From the NCBI RefSeq assembly GCF_000956545.1, contig NZ_JYIT01000055.1:1-46493 (forward strand): a stretch of DNA of 46,493 nucleotides, given 5' to 3'. This document shows, piece after piece, positions 29,871 through 37,616 of the stretch. The position numbers and the translations under genes are program-made. The notes under the pieces were generated by a model. It was not told where the DNA came from. It saw nothing but the letters and a program-made list of their open reading frames with translations, and made no database searches. The first letter of the stretch is position 1; each line of letters opens with the position of its first letter. Source of the DNA: Microbacterium azadirachtae. Its GTDB lineage: Bacteria; Actinomycetota; Actinomycetes; Actinomycetales; Microbacteriaceae.

Positions 29871-32005
29871 CGGTTCTCCTCATCGGGATCGGGGGCGCCG
29901 CCGAGGTCCAGCTCGAACCGATAGCGCAGGTCGTCGTCGAACCACATCCGGAAATTGGTGCCCCACACATTGTTGTGCAGATTCACGGAGAACCCGTCGG
30001 CGGGATCCGGGATCGCGTCGTCGAAGCGCAGCAGGGCCGGGGCGCCGACCGCGACCAGGGGCGCGTCGATCGCGCGCAGGCGCAGAGGCCGCGATCCGCT
30101 GCGCACGACGGCCGTCGCCGCGTGCAGGGTGCGGTTGCCGCGGCGGACGACGCGCTGCGGGTCCACGGGCGCACCGAGCTTGTGCAGCGTCCAGGTGTCG
30201 TCCGCCGCGGGGGAGCCGGGGGCGGGGCGGAAGCCGAACCAGCTCGCCTCCGGCAGCCGGGACGCCTCGCGGCCGCACACGTCGAGAAGGATCCGGATCG
30301 GGCCCTCGCTCGCGGGGAAGCGGTACTCGATGCGGATCCGGGCCGGCGCGCCCGTCGCCGCGACGAGTCGCGCCGGAAGGGACAGGTCGGCCGTCGCGAC
30401 GCCGGTGCCGTCGGCGTTCGTGACGACCCGCAGGGTCCGCACGGCGGGTGCCGTGACGCGCGCGGGGAGGCTGTCGGCGATCGCCAGGCCGGGGCTCGCC
30501 TGGTCGGGGATCGCCCAGAAGCCGTGCTGGTCGAGGTCCCGGCAGTACTGCCGCAGCCAGCGCTGCTCGTCGCGTTCGTCGAAGGTCTGGTGGCGGAACG
30601 CGCCCAGCGCGTGGTCGTCATCCGCCCACACGCTGCCGTGTGCGTCGCGCAGCCCGGTGATCGACCCGTCCGCGCCGAAGCGCACCGCGAACCGTCCGAG
30701 GAGCACCTCCTCGCCGACGGCGAGGGTGCGCTCGGTTCCGTCGACCGGTGTCGCGCCCTCCGCCGCTGCGTCACCCCGGGGCTGCAGCTCGGCCAGTGCC
30801 GCCCGCGCCTCGGCCGCGCGCGCGGGCGCCAGCGCGGCGATCGCCGCATCGAGATGCGCGCGCTGCTCGGCCCAGGACTCCTCGAATCCCGAGTACGTCA
30901 GGGGGTTCCGCGACGGGTGCTCGGCCCACGCCCAGTCGTAGGCGTGCGTGTCCGCGGGGTTCGATGAGGGATCGACGACGTCGCGGGCGCGAGCCGCGCG
31001 GAACTCGTCCTTGAGGTAGTTCGCGTAGTCGGGGAGGTGGGTCTTCAGGTCCTCGCCCCACGTGTGCTCGGCGATGCGCAGCAGCGCCACCCCGAAGTCG
31101 TGGTGCTCCGCGGAGGCGGGACCGAGGGCGCCGTCGCGGACCCACGCGGTCCGCAGCCGCTGCAGGGCGCCCAGGCCGGCGGTCAGGAGAGGATCGGCAC
31201 CGGCCCCGTGGATCCAGGTGTCGCCGATCTCGTCGGTGAGCACGGGCAGCGCGTCGCGGTGCGCGAGCACCGCGCGAGCGAAATCGTCCAGGTTCGAGGC
31301 GACGATGCGCGCCCCGGGGTGCGCGGCTGCGAGGGCGGCGAAGAGCTCTTCCACCTCGTCCACCGTGGGCGGGCCGTCGTTGTCGCCGGTGTGCGCGAGG
31401 TGCAGCGCGTCGGTGCCGCCCGGCACGACGGCGAGCGCCAGCCCCTCCGAGCCGTAGGAGCGCGCGTAGTTCACCACGACCTCGGCGCCGTCGGGAGCGC
31501 GCCAGACGAAGAACTCCGGCACGTCGGGCACCGCCGAGGCGCCGTTCACACCCAGGTGCAGGTACTCGATCCCGGCGGCGTCGAGCACGGGCACGAGCCC
31601 GATCGTGTGGCCCGGCACGTCGGTCATCTTCGCGGCGATGGTGCGGCGGCCGTAGCGTGCGTCGAGATCCTGCGACAGCGACGTCGCGAACGCGGCGAGC
31701 GACGGATCCAGGAGCTCGGTGTGCGTCGTGAGCGGCAGCGCGTGCCACCGGATCCGCCCCTGCCGCAGGGCGGCATCGAGCCGGGCGACCTGCGCTGCGC
31801 TGCCCGTGCGCAGCACGTGGTCGATCAGCCAGGAACCGGTCGTCCACACGAAGCGCGCAGGTCCGCCACGGCGTTCCAGCTCCTCGGAGAGCTCGATCGC
31901 GCGGGGCAGGTAGCGCTCGGTGTAGCCGGCGATCACGTCACGGGCGAGGGCCGTGAAGCCGATGTCGAGGTGGGTCTTGAAGACGACGTGGATCGTGTCG
32001 ATCAC
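29867..32005 (-). CDS. DUF5054 protein, GH38-like glycosidase candidate
   Basis: 712 aa, cytoplasmic. The N-terminus HVVFKTHLDIGFTALA has the H-x-D pair (His12, Asp14) that in GH38 alpha-mannosidases binds zinc; KMTDVPGHTIG, NGASAVPDVPEFFVWRAPDG and the beta-rich C-terminal half fit the same architecture. DUF5054 is the family name I recall; a reaction has not been established to my knowledge. GTG at 32005 has GGAAGGA about six bases before it. It is followed by the coupled metallophosphoesterase. Position beside GH5, GH35 and GH36 genes suggests a role on oligosaccharides, perhaps mannosidic. Not confirmed. Confidence 0.82.
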   Translation of the reverse strand: MIDTIHVVFKTHLDIGFTALARDVIAGYTERYLPRAIELSEELERRGGPARFVWTTGSWLIDHVLRTGSAAQVARLDAALRQGRIRWHALPLTTHTELLDPSLAAFATSLSQDLDARYGRRTIAAKMTDVPGHTIGLVPVLDAAGIEYLHLGVNGASAVPDVPEFFVWRAPDGAEVVVNYARSYGSEGLALAVVPGGTDALHLAHTGDNDGPPTVDEVEELFAALAAAHPGARIVASNLDDFARAVLAHRDALPVLTDEIGDTWIHGAGADPLLTAGLGALQRLRTAWVRDGALGPASAEHHDFGVALLRIAEHTWGEDLKTHLPDYANYLKDEFRAARARDVVDPSSNPADTHAYDWAWAEHPSRNPLTYSGFEESWAEQRAHLDAAIAALAPARAAEARAALAELQPRGDAAAEGATPVDGTERTLAVGEEVLLGRFAVRFGADGSITGLRDAHGSVWADDDHALGAFRHQTFDERDEQRWLRQYCRDLDQHGFWAIPDQASPGLAIADSLPARVTAPAVRTLRVVTNADGTGVATADLSLPARLVAATGAPARIRIEYRFPASEGPIRILLDVCGREASRLPEASWFGFRPAPGSPAADDTWTLHKLGAPVDPQRVVRRGNRTLHAATAVVRSGSRPLRLRAIDAPLVAVGAPALLRFDDAIPDPADGFSVNLHNNVWGTNFRMWFDDDLRYRFELDLGGAPDPDEENR

Positions 32006-32081
32006 GGCGGATCCTTCCGGGGGTCAGGGGCGGTCCTGCGAGGCAGGTCGAACATCGCGGCGCTCGTGCCGCAGGGAGCGT

Positions 32082-32123
32082 GCCGCTGTTCCGGGTGGGT
32101 CGCACGGCACCCGGAACAGCGGC
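32082..32123. terminator. Perfect 15-bp-arm hairpin after the GH5 gene
   Basis: Arms 32082-32096 (GCCGCTGTTCCGGGT) and 32109-32123 pair perfectly across a 12-base loop, seven bases past the GH5 stop codon (minus strand) and before DUF5054. It separates the two minus-strand units. Confidence 0.85.
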
Positions 32124-32129
32124 GCCGGA

Positions 32130-34088
32130 TCAGTGCAGCGGCTTGCAGAGCAGCGCGCTCGGCACGCCGCCCTGAAGGCGCTGATAGGTGTAGGCGACGC
32201 CGGCGATGTACTCGCCGTCGGCGCACTGGCCCTTGAAGCGCCCGGGCGCCCAGTCGCTCGCGGTCGAGCCTCCGCCGGCGGGCCGGTTGTCGGCGCGGTC
32301 GAACCAGAGGGTGCGGCCGTTGCTCGACGGCAGCGCGGACGCGCTCGGTGCGCAGAGCAGCCGGGAGGCCGCCCAGCGGTTGACGGTGCCGATCGTCAGG
32401 CTGAGGCCCACGGCGATCTCCCCGTTCGCGCACTGCAGCTTGCTGTAGCCGCCGGCCCAGTCGACCTGCACGTTGGCCTCAGTGCTCACGACATGGCGGA
32501 CGGTCGTGAGGCTCGGCTGTCCCGCATCGGTGCACAGACCGCGGTTGCTGCTGCGGGAGAGGCCCTGCAGCCGCTCGGTGTCGGGGCAGACGCCCTTCCA
32601 CTGACCCGGATCCCAGTCGGGCCGGTCCTGCATGAGCGCGGAGGCGTTGGTGTCGGGCAGGTAGCTGTCGCTGCCGAGCATGTTCCAGCGCACGGCGGGG
32701 TCGACGTGTCCCGTCCTGCCGGGGGAGGTGACGAGCTTCTGCCAGCCCGCATACCGCCAGTCGTCCGCGATGCTGATCCGGCTGCCGTCCGGCCGGTAGC
32801 CGAGCAGCGCATAGGTGTCGGCGAGGTCGCCCGCGGCGTCGGCCTGGGTGACCAGGGGCCAGGCGGCGAAGTCGGTGTCGTTCGCCGCGAGGAGGTCGGT
32901 GAAGTTGTTCCACCAGTCGATGTTCTTCTGATCGGTCTCCCCGGCTCCGCGGATGCCGAATTCGCTGATCCACACCGGAGCCGTGTAGTGCTGGCCGGCC
33001 GTGGTCACGAACAGCGCCTCCTGCGTCACCGCGTCCGCGAGCTGTGTCGCGGTCATGTCCCGATAGCGCAGGTCGTGGGTCTCGCCCAGCCCCGTTGCCC
33101 CGGTGTGCTGCGGACCCGTGTAGCCGTACACGTGCGCGGAGTACACGAGCTTGTCCGGGTGCAGGATCGTGTTCGACGTGTTCGCGACCGGCTTGAGCAT
33201 GGGCCGGTCGTGGAACAGGCCGTCCAGCGGCACGCCCTGCCAGTTGATCCCCTCCATCACGATGAGGACGTCGGGGCTGACCTTCTGGATCGCGATCGCC
33301 GCCTGCTGATACGCCTTGTACAGGTCGTTGCCGTCGCCCATTCCCCAGTTCGCATCGTCGGTCACGTCGCGGCGCACCTCGTTGCGCAGATCCATGCCTA
33401 CCACCCGCGGGTTGGCCCGGTAGCGCTGGGCGAGCATCACCCAGTCGGAGATCCACTTCTCCGTGGTCTGGCTGCTGTACCACTTGGTGTTCGCGTCGAC
33501 ACCGCAGCACCACAGCGACGTGGTGGTGTGGTTGTTCAGGATCACGGCGAATCCGTCGGCGGTGAGCGCGTCGACCACGGCGTCGAAGACCTGGAGCGGC
33601 GTCTTGCCGCGCAGCTGCGGGTTGGCTGCGACCGCCGCATCGGGCGCCGCCGTCATCCCGAGCATCTCGTTGGAGAACGGCAGGCGGATGCTGTTGATCC
33701 CGATCGAGTGGAAGTCGCTCATCAGGGTCGGCAGCGCCACGCGGTCGAGCCCCATCGGGATGTCGTAGCTGTCGCCGCTGTTGTGCGTGGCGGGGTCGTC
33801 CTTGGATCCGCTGCCGCTCCAGTGCCCCTGCGCTCCATCCCAGTTCGCGGAGATGAGCTTGAACCGGTCGCCGTCGGCGTCGACCACGTACCGTCCTCGG
33901 GTGCTCAGCGGTGCGGTCCATGACGCGGAGAGCTCGGCGCCGGTGAGCACGGGGATCGTCGTGGCCCGCGCCTGCGCGGACGTGGCCTGCGCCTGCGGCT
34001 GCGCGGCTGCGGGGATCGGCGCGGCGAGGCCCGTGGCCAGCGCTGCGGCGCCGAGCGCCGCGAGCACCTGATTCCGTCGTCGTTGCAT
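32130..34088 (-). CDS. Secreted GH5-type endoglycosidase with triple C-terminal repeat
   Basis: 652 aa. Residues 1-29 form a signal peptide (RRR, Ala-rich core, AAA-Q). The catalytic domain is of GH5/cellulase type: INSIRLPFSNEM, VILNNHTTTSLWCCG, acid/base Glu237 in DLRNEV, and nucleophile Glu376 in VWISEFG. The C-terminal part holds three related units (about 491-520, 543-580, 612-652), each with Trp, Gly, K-x-x-C, G/T-E and L(L)C, so one disulfide per unit is likely; a sugar-binding role is a guess. AAAGGAG precedes the ATG. Divergent from the ABC operon across three LacI-type sites. Mannan, glucan or other beta-glycan cannot be told apart. Confidence 0.85.
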   Translation of the reverse strand: MQRRRNQVLAALGAAALATGLAAPIPAAAQPQAQATSAQARATTIPVLTGAELSASWTAPLSTRGRYVVDADGDRFKLISANWDGAQGHWSGSGSKDDPATHNSGDSYDIPMGLDRVALPTLMSDFHSIGINSIRLPFSNEMLGMTAAPDAAVAANPQLRGKTPLQVFDAVVDALTADGFAVILNNHTTTSLWCCGVDANTKWYSSQTTEKWISDWVMLAQRYRANPRVVGMDLRNEVRRDVTDDANWGMGDGNDLYKAYQQAAIAIQKVSPDVLIVMEGINWQGVPLDGLFHDRPMLKPVANTSNTILHPDKLVYSAHVYGYTGPQHTGATGLGETHDLRYRDMTATQLADAVTQEALFVTTAGQHYTAPVWISEFGIRGAGETDQKNIDWWNNFTDLLAANDTDFAAWPLVTQADAAGDLADTYALLGYRPDGSRISIADDWRYAGWQKLVTSPGRTGHVDPAVRWNMLGSDSYLPDTNASALMQDRPDWDPGQWKGVCPDTERLQGLSRSSNRGLCTDAGQPSLTTVRHVVSTEANVQVDWAGGYSKLQCANGEIAVGLSLTIGTVNRWAASRLLCAPSASALPSSNGRTLWFDRADNRPAGGGSTASDWAPGRFKGQCADGEYIAGVAYTYQRLQGGVPSALLCKPLH

Positions 34089-34170
34089 GGATCCAACTCC
34101 TTTGTCTTCTGTCCATCTGGTCGGACTCCGTCTCCTCCGCACATCGTCCATGCGGTGGATTCTCGACGGA

Positions 34171-34186
34171 TTGGCAACGTAAACAT
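34171..34186. promoter_or_regulatory. LacI-type operator 1
   Basis: TTGGCAACGTAAACAT; near-identical to the site at 40417-40432 in front of the LacI gene. In the GH5/ABC intergenic region, nearer the GH5 gene. Confidence 0.75.
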
Positions 34187-34205
34187 CACGTTTTCGAGGC
34201 GTGAG

Positions 34206-34235
34206 TTGTTTACGTAACCATAGTGTGCCTATAGT
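34206..34235 (+). promoter_or_regulatory. ABC-operon promoter with LacI-type operator 2
   Basis: TTGTTTACGTAACCAT (34206-34221) is the same motif in the other orientation and overlaps the -35 (TTGTTT). TATAGT at 34230-34235 is the -10, 18 bases on. Confidence 0.75.
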
Positions 34236-34239
34236 GCTC

Positions 34240-34255
34240 TTGGTAACGCAACCAA
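34240..34255. promoter_or_regulatory. LacI-type operator 3
   Basis: TTGGTAACGCAACCAA, a degenerate palindrome with the same central CG, just downstream of the expected start of transcription. Confidence 0.6.
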
Positions 34256-34276
34256 TCACGAGGAAGTGAGACACGG

Positions 34277-35167
34277 ATGTCGATCGCGACGCCGCTCCGA
34301 CGCTCCCGCCCGTCCTGGGCGGGCTGGTGGTTCGTCGGTCCGTTCATGCTCGTGTTCGCGCTGGTGCTCATCGCGCCGCTGCTCTACGCGATCTATCTCA
34401 GCCTGTTCCGCGACTCGCTGATCGGCGGCACGCACTTCGTCGGCCTGGAGAACTACGCCACGGCGATCGTCGACCCGAAGTTCTGGGACGCGACCGGACG
34501 CGTCGTGCTGTTCCTGGTCGTGCAGGTGCCGATCATGCTGGTGCTCGCCCTGGTGGCCGCGTTGGCGCTCGACAGCGCACGGCTGCGGTTCGTGCCCTTC
34601 TACCGGCTGAGCATCTTCCTCCCCTACGCCGTCCCCGGCGTGGTCGCGGTGATGATCTGGGGCTACATGTACGGCGACCAGTTCGGACTCGTGGCGGATC
34701 TGAACCGCTGGCTCGGCGACATCGTGCCCTCCCCGCTGTCGTCGACGTGGATCCTGCCCGCGATCGGCAACATCGTCACCTGGGAGTTCGTCGGCTACAA
34801 CATGCTGATCTTCTTCTCGGCGCTGCAGGCCGTGCCGCAGGAGCTCTACGAGGCGGCTGAGATCGACGGGGCCGGCGCCCTGCGCACGGTGTTCAGCATC
34901 AAGCTCCCGGCCATCCGCGGCGCGATCGTCGTGGCGACCATCTTCTCGATCATCGGCAGCTTCCAGCTGTTCAACGAGCCGGCCGTGCTGCAGAAGATCG
35001 CGCCGAACTCGATCTCGAGCTACTTCACGCCGAACATGTACGCCTTCAACCTGTCGTTCGCCGGATCGCAGTTCAACTACGCGGCCGCGATCGCGATCAT
35101 CTCCGGCGTGATCACCATGATCATCGCGTTCTTCGCGCAGTCCCTCGGATCGAAGGAGCAGAAGTGA
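34277..35167 (+). CDS. Sugar ABC transporter permease 1 (MalF/UgpA type)
   Basis: 296 aa with six membrane helices of the binding-protein-dependent permease fold. The EAA loop that contacts the ATPase reads YEAAEIDGAGALRTVFSIKLPAIRGAIV. GAGGAAG lies about eight bases before the ATG. It imports oligosaccharides with the second permease and the lipoprotein downstream. No ATPase is in this operon; as in many actinobacteria a shared MsiK-like ATPase encoded elsewhere is expected. Confidence 0.95.
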   Translation: MSIATPLRRSRPSWAGWWFVGPFMLVFALVLIAPLLYAIYLSLFRDSLIGGTHFVGLENYATAIVDPKFWDATGRVVLFLVVQVPIMLVLALVAALALDSARLRFVPFYRLSIFLPYAVPGVVAVMIWGYMYGDQFGLVADLNRWLGDIVPSPLSSTWILPAIGNIVTWEFVGYNMLIFFSALQAVPQELYEAAEIDGAGALRTVFSIKLPAIRGAIVVATIFSIIGSFQLFNEPAVLQKIAPNSISSYFTPNMYAFNLSFAGSQFNYAAAIAIISGVITMIIAFFAQSLGSKEQK

Positions 35168-36141
35168 TGAGCGTCATGACGTCCCAGGGCGCGGAGCCGC
35201 TGAACACCGAGGCCGTCGTCACCGGCCGCCGACCCAGCCGGCTCGCGAGCGGCCGGATCCAGGGTCGTCCCGCCCGCCGCGCCGGCCGGCGACCGGCGCG
35301 CCGCACGCGCACCTCGATCACCCTCATGATCGTGATGACCCTGATGCTGCTCTACAGCCTGGGCCCGCTGTTCTGGCTCGTGGTGAACTCCACGAAGTCG
35401 CGGCAGGACCTCTACACCACGTCCGGCCTCTGGTTCGGGCCGAAGTTCTCCCTCTTCACGAACATCGCCGACGTGTTCGCGTACGACGACGGGGTGTTCC
35501 TGCGCTGGTTCCTCAACACCGTGCTCTACGTGGTGGTCGGCGCCGGCGGCGCCACGCTGCTGGCCACCCTGGCCGGGTACGGGCTCGCCAAGTACCGCTT
35601 CCCGGGCCGGCGCGCGGTGTTCGCGATCATCCTCGGCGCCCTCGCGATCCCCGGATCCGTGCTCGCGGTGCCCCAGTTCCTGCTGTTCAGCAAGCTCGGG
35701 CTCACGAACACCCCGGCCTCGGTGCTCATCCCGTCGCTCGTGAGCGCCTTCGGTCTGTACCTGGTCTGGGTCTACGCGGCCGAGGCGATCCCGGACGAGC
35801 TCATCGAGGCGGCGCGCCTGGACGGCGCCGGCGAGCTGCGGATCTTCTTCTCGATCTCGCTCCGGCAGCTCGCCCCGGCCTTCATCACCGTGCTGATGTT
35901 CGCCGTCGTCGCCACCTGGAACAACTACTTCCTGCCGCTCATCATGCTCTCCAGCCCCGAGTGGTACCCGCTCACGGTCGGACTCAGCCAGTGGGCGTCC
36001 GCGTCCGCGTCGATCGGCACGCAGCCGATCCCGCAGCTGGTCATCACCGGCTCGCTGCTGACGGTGCTGCCCATCTCGGCCGCCTTCCTCTATCTGCAGC
36101 GCTACTGGCAGTCCGGCCTCGCCGCCGGAAGCGTCAAGTAG
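35164..36141 (+). CDS. Sugar ABC transporter permease 2 (MalG/UgpE type)
   Basis: 325 aa, six helices, EAA loop DELIEAARLDGAGELRIFFSISLRQLAPAF. GTG at 35164 overlaps the stop of permease 1 by four bases; the ATG one codon later, overlapping by one base, is equally possible. The N-terminal tail before the first helix is about 50 residues, longer than usual, and Arg-rich with a repeated GRRPxR element (TGRRPSR, AGRRPAR), which looks like a local duplication. Confidence 0.94.
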   Translation: MMSVMTSQGAEPLNTEAVVTGRRPSRLASGRIQGRPARRAGRRPARRTRTSITLMIVMTLMLLYSLGPLFWLVVNSTKSRQDLYTTSGLWFGPKFSLFTNIADVFAYDDGVFLRWFLNTVLYVVVGAGGATLLATLAGYGLAKYRFPGRRAVFAIILGALAIPGSVLAVPQFLLFSKLGLTNTPASVLIPSLVSAFGLYLVWVYAAEAIPDELIEAARLDGAGELRIFFSISLRQLAPAFITVLMFAVVATWNNYFLPLIMLSSPEWYPLTVGLSQWASASASIGTQPIPQLVITGSLLTVLPISAAFLYLQRYWQSGLAAGSVK

Positions 36142-36205
36142 CCGCAACCCCTCTGTTCACCTCCCCCGCACGAAACTCTGCATCACCTCCGGAAAGGACC
36201 CCGCA

Positions 36206-37525
36206 GTGAAGAAGAACATCTGGATGCGCGCCGCCGTCGTCGTCGGCGCCGCCTCGCTCATGATGGGCGCCCTCGCGGGCTGCCAGGGCGGCAGCGACGC
36301 CGCCCAGGGCGGTTCGAAGGCCGACATCGACGCCGCTCTCAAGAAGGGCGGCGAGCTGACCTGGTGGACCTGGAGCGACGCCACGCAGAAGCAGGCCGAC
36401 GCGTTCACCAAGGAGCACCCCAACGTCAAGATCAAGGTCGTGAAGCTGGACAACCCGGATGCTGCGGTGACGAAGCTGCAGAACGCCGTCAAGGCGGGAT
36501 CCGGTGCTCCCGACATCGTGCCCGTCGAGTACCAGACCATGCCGCAGCTGACCATGGCCGGGGCGCTCGCCGACATGACCTCCTACGGCTTCGACGGCTA
36601 CAAGGACCAGTTCACCGCGTCGACCTGGAGCTCCGTGAACGTGAACGGCAAGCTCGTCGGCATCCCGATGGACTCCGGTCCGATGGTCTTCATCTACAAC
36701 AAGGACCTCTATGCCGCCGCCGGCATCACCGAGGCGCCGAAGACCTGGGACGAGTTCGTCAAGGACAGCGCGGCCATCCACGCGAAGGATCCGAACACCT
36801 ACATCGCCACCGGCGGCGACGCCGGATTCTTCACCAGCATGATCTGGGCCTCCGGCGGCCATCCGTTCAAGACCGACGGCGAGAAGGTCACGATCGACCT
36901 TCAGGACGAAGGCAGCAAGAAGTTCGCCGACATGTGGGGCGGCATGCTGCAGCGCGGCGAGCTCTCTCCGCTGGCCACCTGGTCGGACGAGTGGAGCAAG
37001 GCACTGAACCAGGACAAGCTCGCCACGCTCATGATGGGTTCCTGGATGATCTCCGGAATGGATGATCACGGCGCCGGCAAGTGGCAGGTCGCCCCGATGC
37101 CGACGTGGGACGGGACTCCCGGATCCGCCGAGAACGGCGGAAGCGGACTGAGCGTCACCGACCAGAGCAAGAACAAGGCCCTCGCGGCCGCCGTGCTGCA
37201 GTTCATGGCCGACGGCACCGGCCGCACGCTCATCAACCAGAACGGCTTCCCGTCGACGGTCAAGGAGTTCGACAACGCCGACTGGAAGAACATGACCTTC
37301 GCGGCGTACGGCGACCAGAAGCCGAACCCGATCGGCGCGGACTCGGCGAAGTCGGTCATCGCGGGCTGGCAGTACCTGCCGTTCCAGGGATACGCCAACA
37401 ACGTGTTCGGCGACTCGGTCGGCAAGGCGATCGGCGCCAAGGGCGATCTGAACGCGGCTCTGAAGGAGTGGCAGAAGACGCTCGTCGACTACGGGAACCA
37501 GCAGGGCTTCCAGGTCAACAATTAA
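36206..37525 (+). CDS. ABC sugar-binding lipoprotein
   Basis: 439 aa, family 1 extracellular solute-binding protein. The signal peptide ends in a lipobox (LMMGALAGC, Cys26), so it is lipid-anchored outside the membrane. Body: ELTWWTWSDATQKQADAFTKEHPNVKIKVV, PDIVPVEYQTMPQL, GIPMDSGPMVFIYNKDLY, TWDEFVKDSAAI. Trp residues near 54-57 and elsewhere suit stacking on sugar rings. GTG start with GGAAAGG about eight bases upstream. A strong hairpin follows, which often keeps binding protein in excess over permeases and downstream enzymes. Confidence 0.95.
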   Translation: MKKNIWMRAAVVVGAASLMMGALAGCQGGSDAAQGGSKADIDAALKKGGELTWWTWSDATQKQADAFTKEHPNVKIKVVKLDNPDAAVTKLQNAVKAGSGAPDIVPVEYQTMPQLTMAGALADMTSYGFDGYKDQFTASTWSSVNVNGKLVGIPMDSGPMVFIYNKDLYAAAGITEAPKTWDEFVKDSAAIHAKDPNTYIATGGDAGFFTSMIWASGGHPFKTDGEKVTIDLQDEGSKKFADMWGGMLQRGELSPLATWSDEWSKALNQDKLATLMMGSWMISGMDDHGAGKWQVAPMPTWDGTPGSAENGGSGLSVTDQSKNKALAAAVLQFMADGTGRTLINQNGFPSTVKEFDNADWKNMTFAAYGDQKPNPIGADSAKSVIAGWQYLPFQGYANNVFGDSVGKAIGAKGDLNAALKEWQKTLVDYGNQQGFQVNN

Positions 37526-37538
37526 CCCGCCGCCGCTC

Positions 37539-37568
37539 GGTGCGGGGTCCGCTGCGGCGGGCCCCGCA
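37539..37568. terminator. Hairpin between binding-protein and beta-galactosidase genes
   Basis: Arms 37539-37551 (GTGCGGGGTCCGC) and 37556-37568 (GCGGGCCCCGCAC) pair at 12 of 13 positions, four-base loop, followed by CTTTCCC. Likely a partial terminator or mRNA-stabilising element. Confidence 0.75.
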
Positions 37569-37616
37569 CCTTTCCCGCCGCCCTCCACGACCCCTCGATC
37601 CTTCCCGGAGTCCGCA

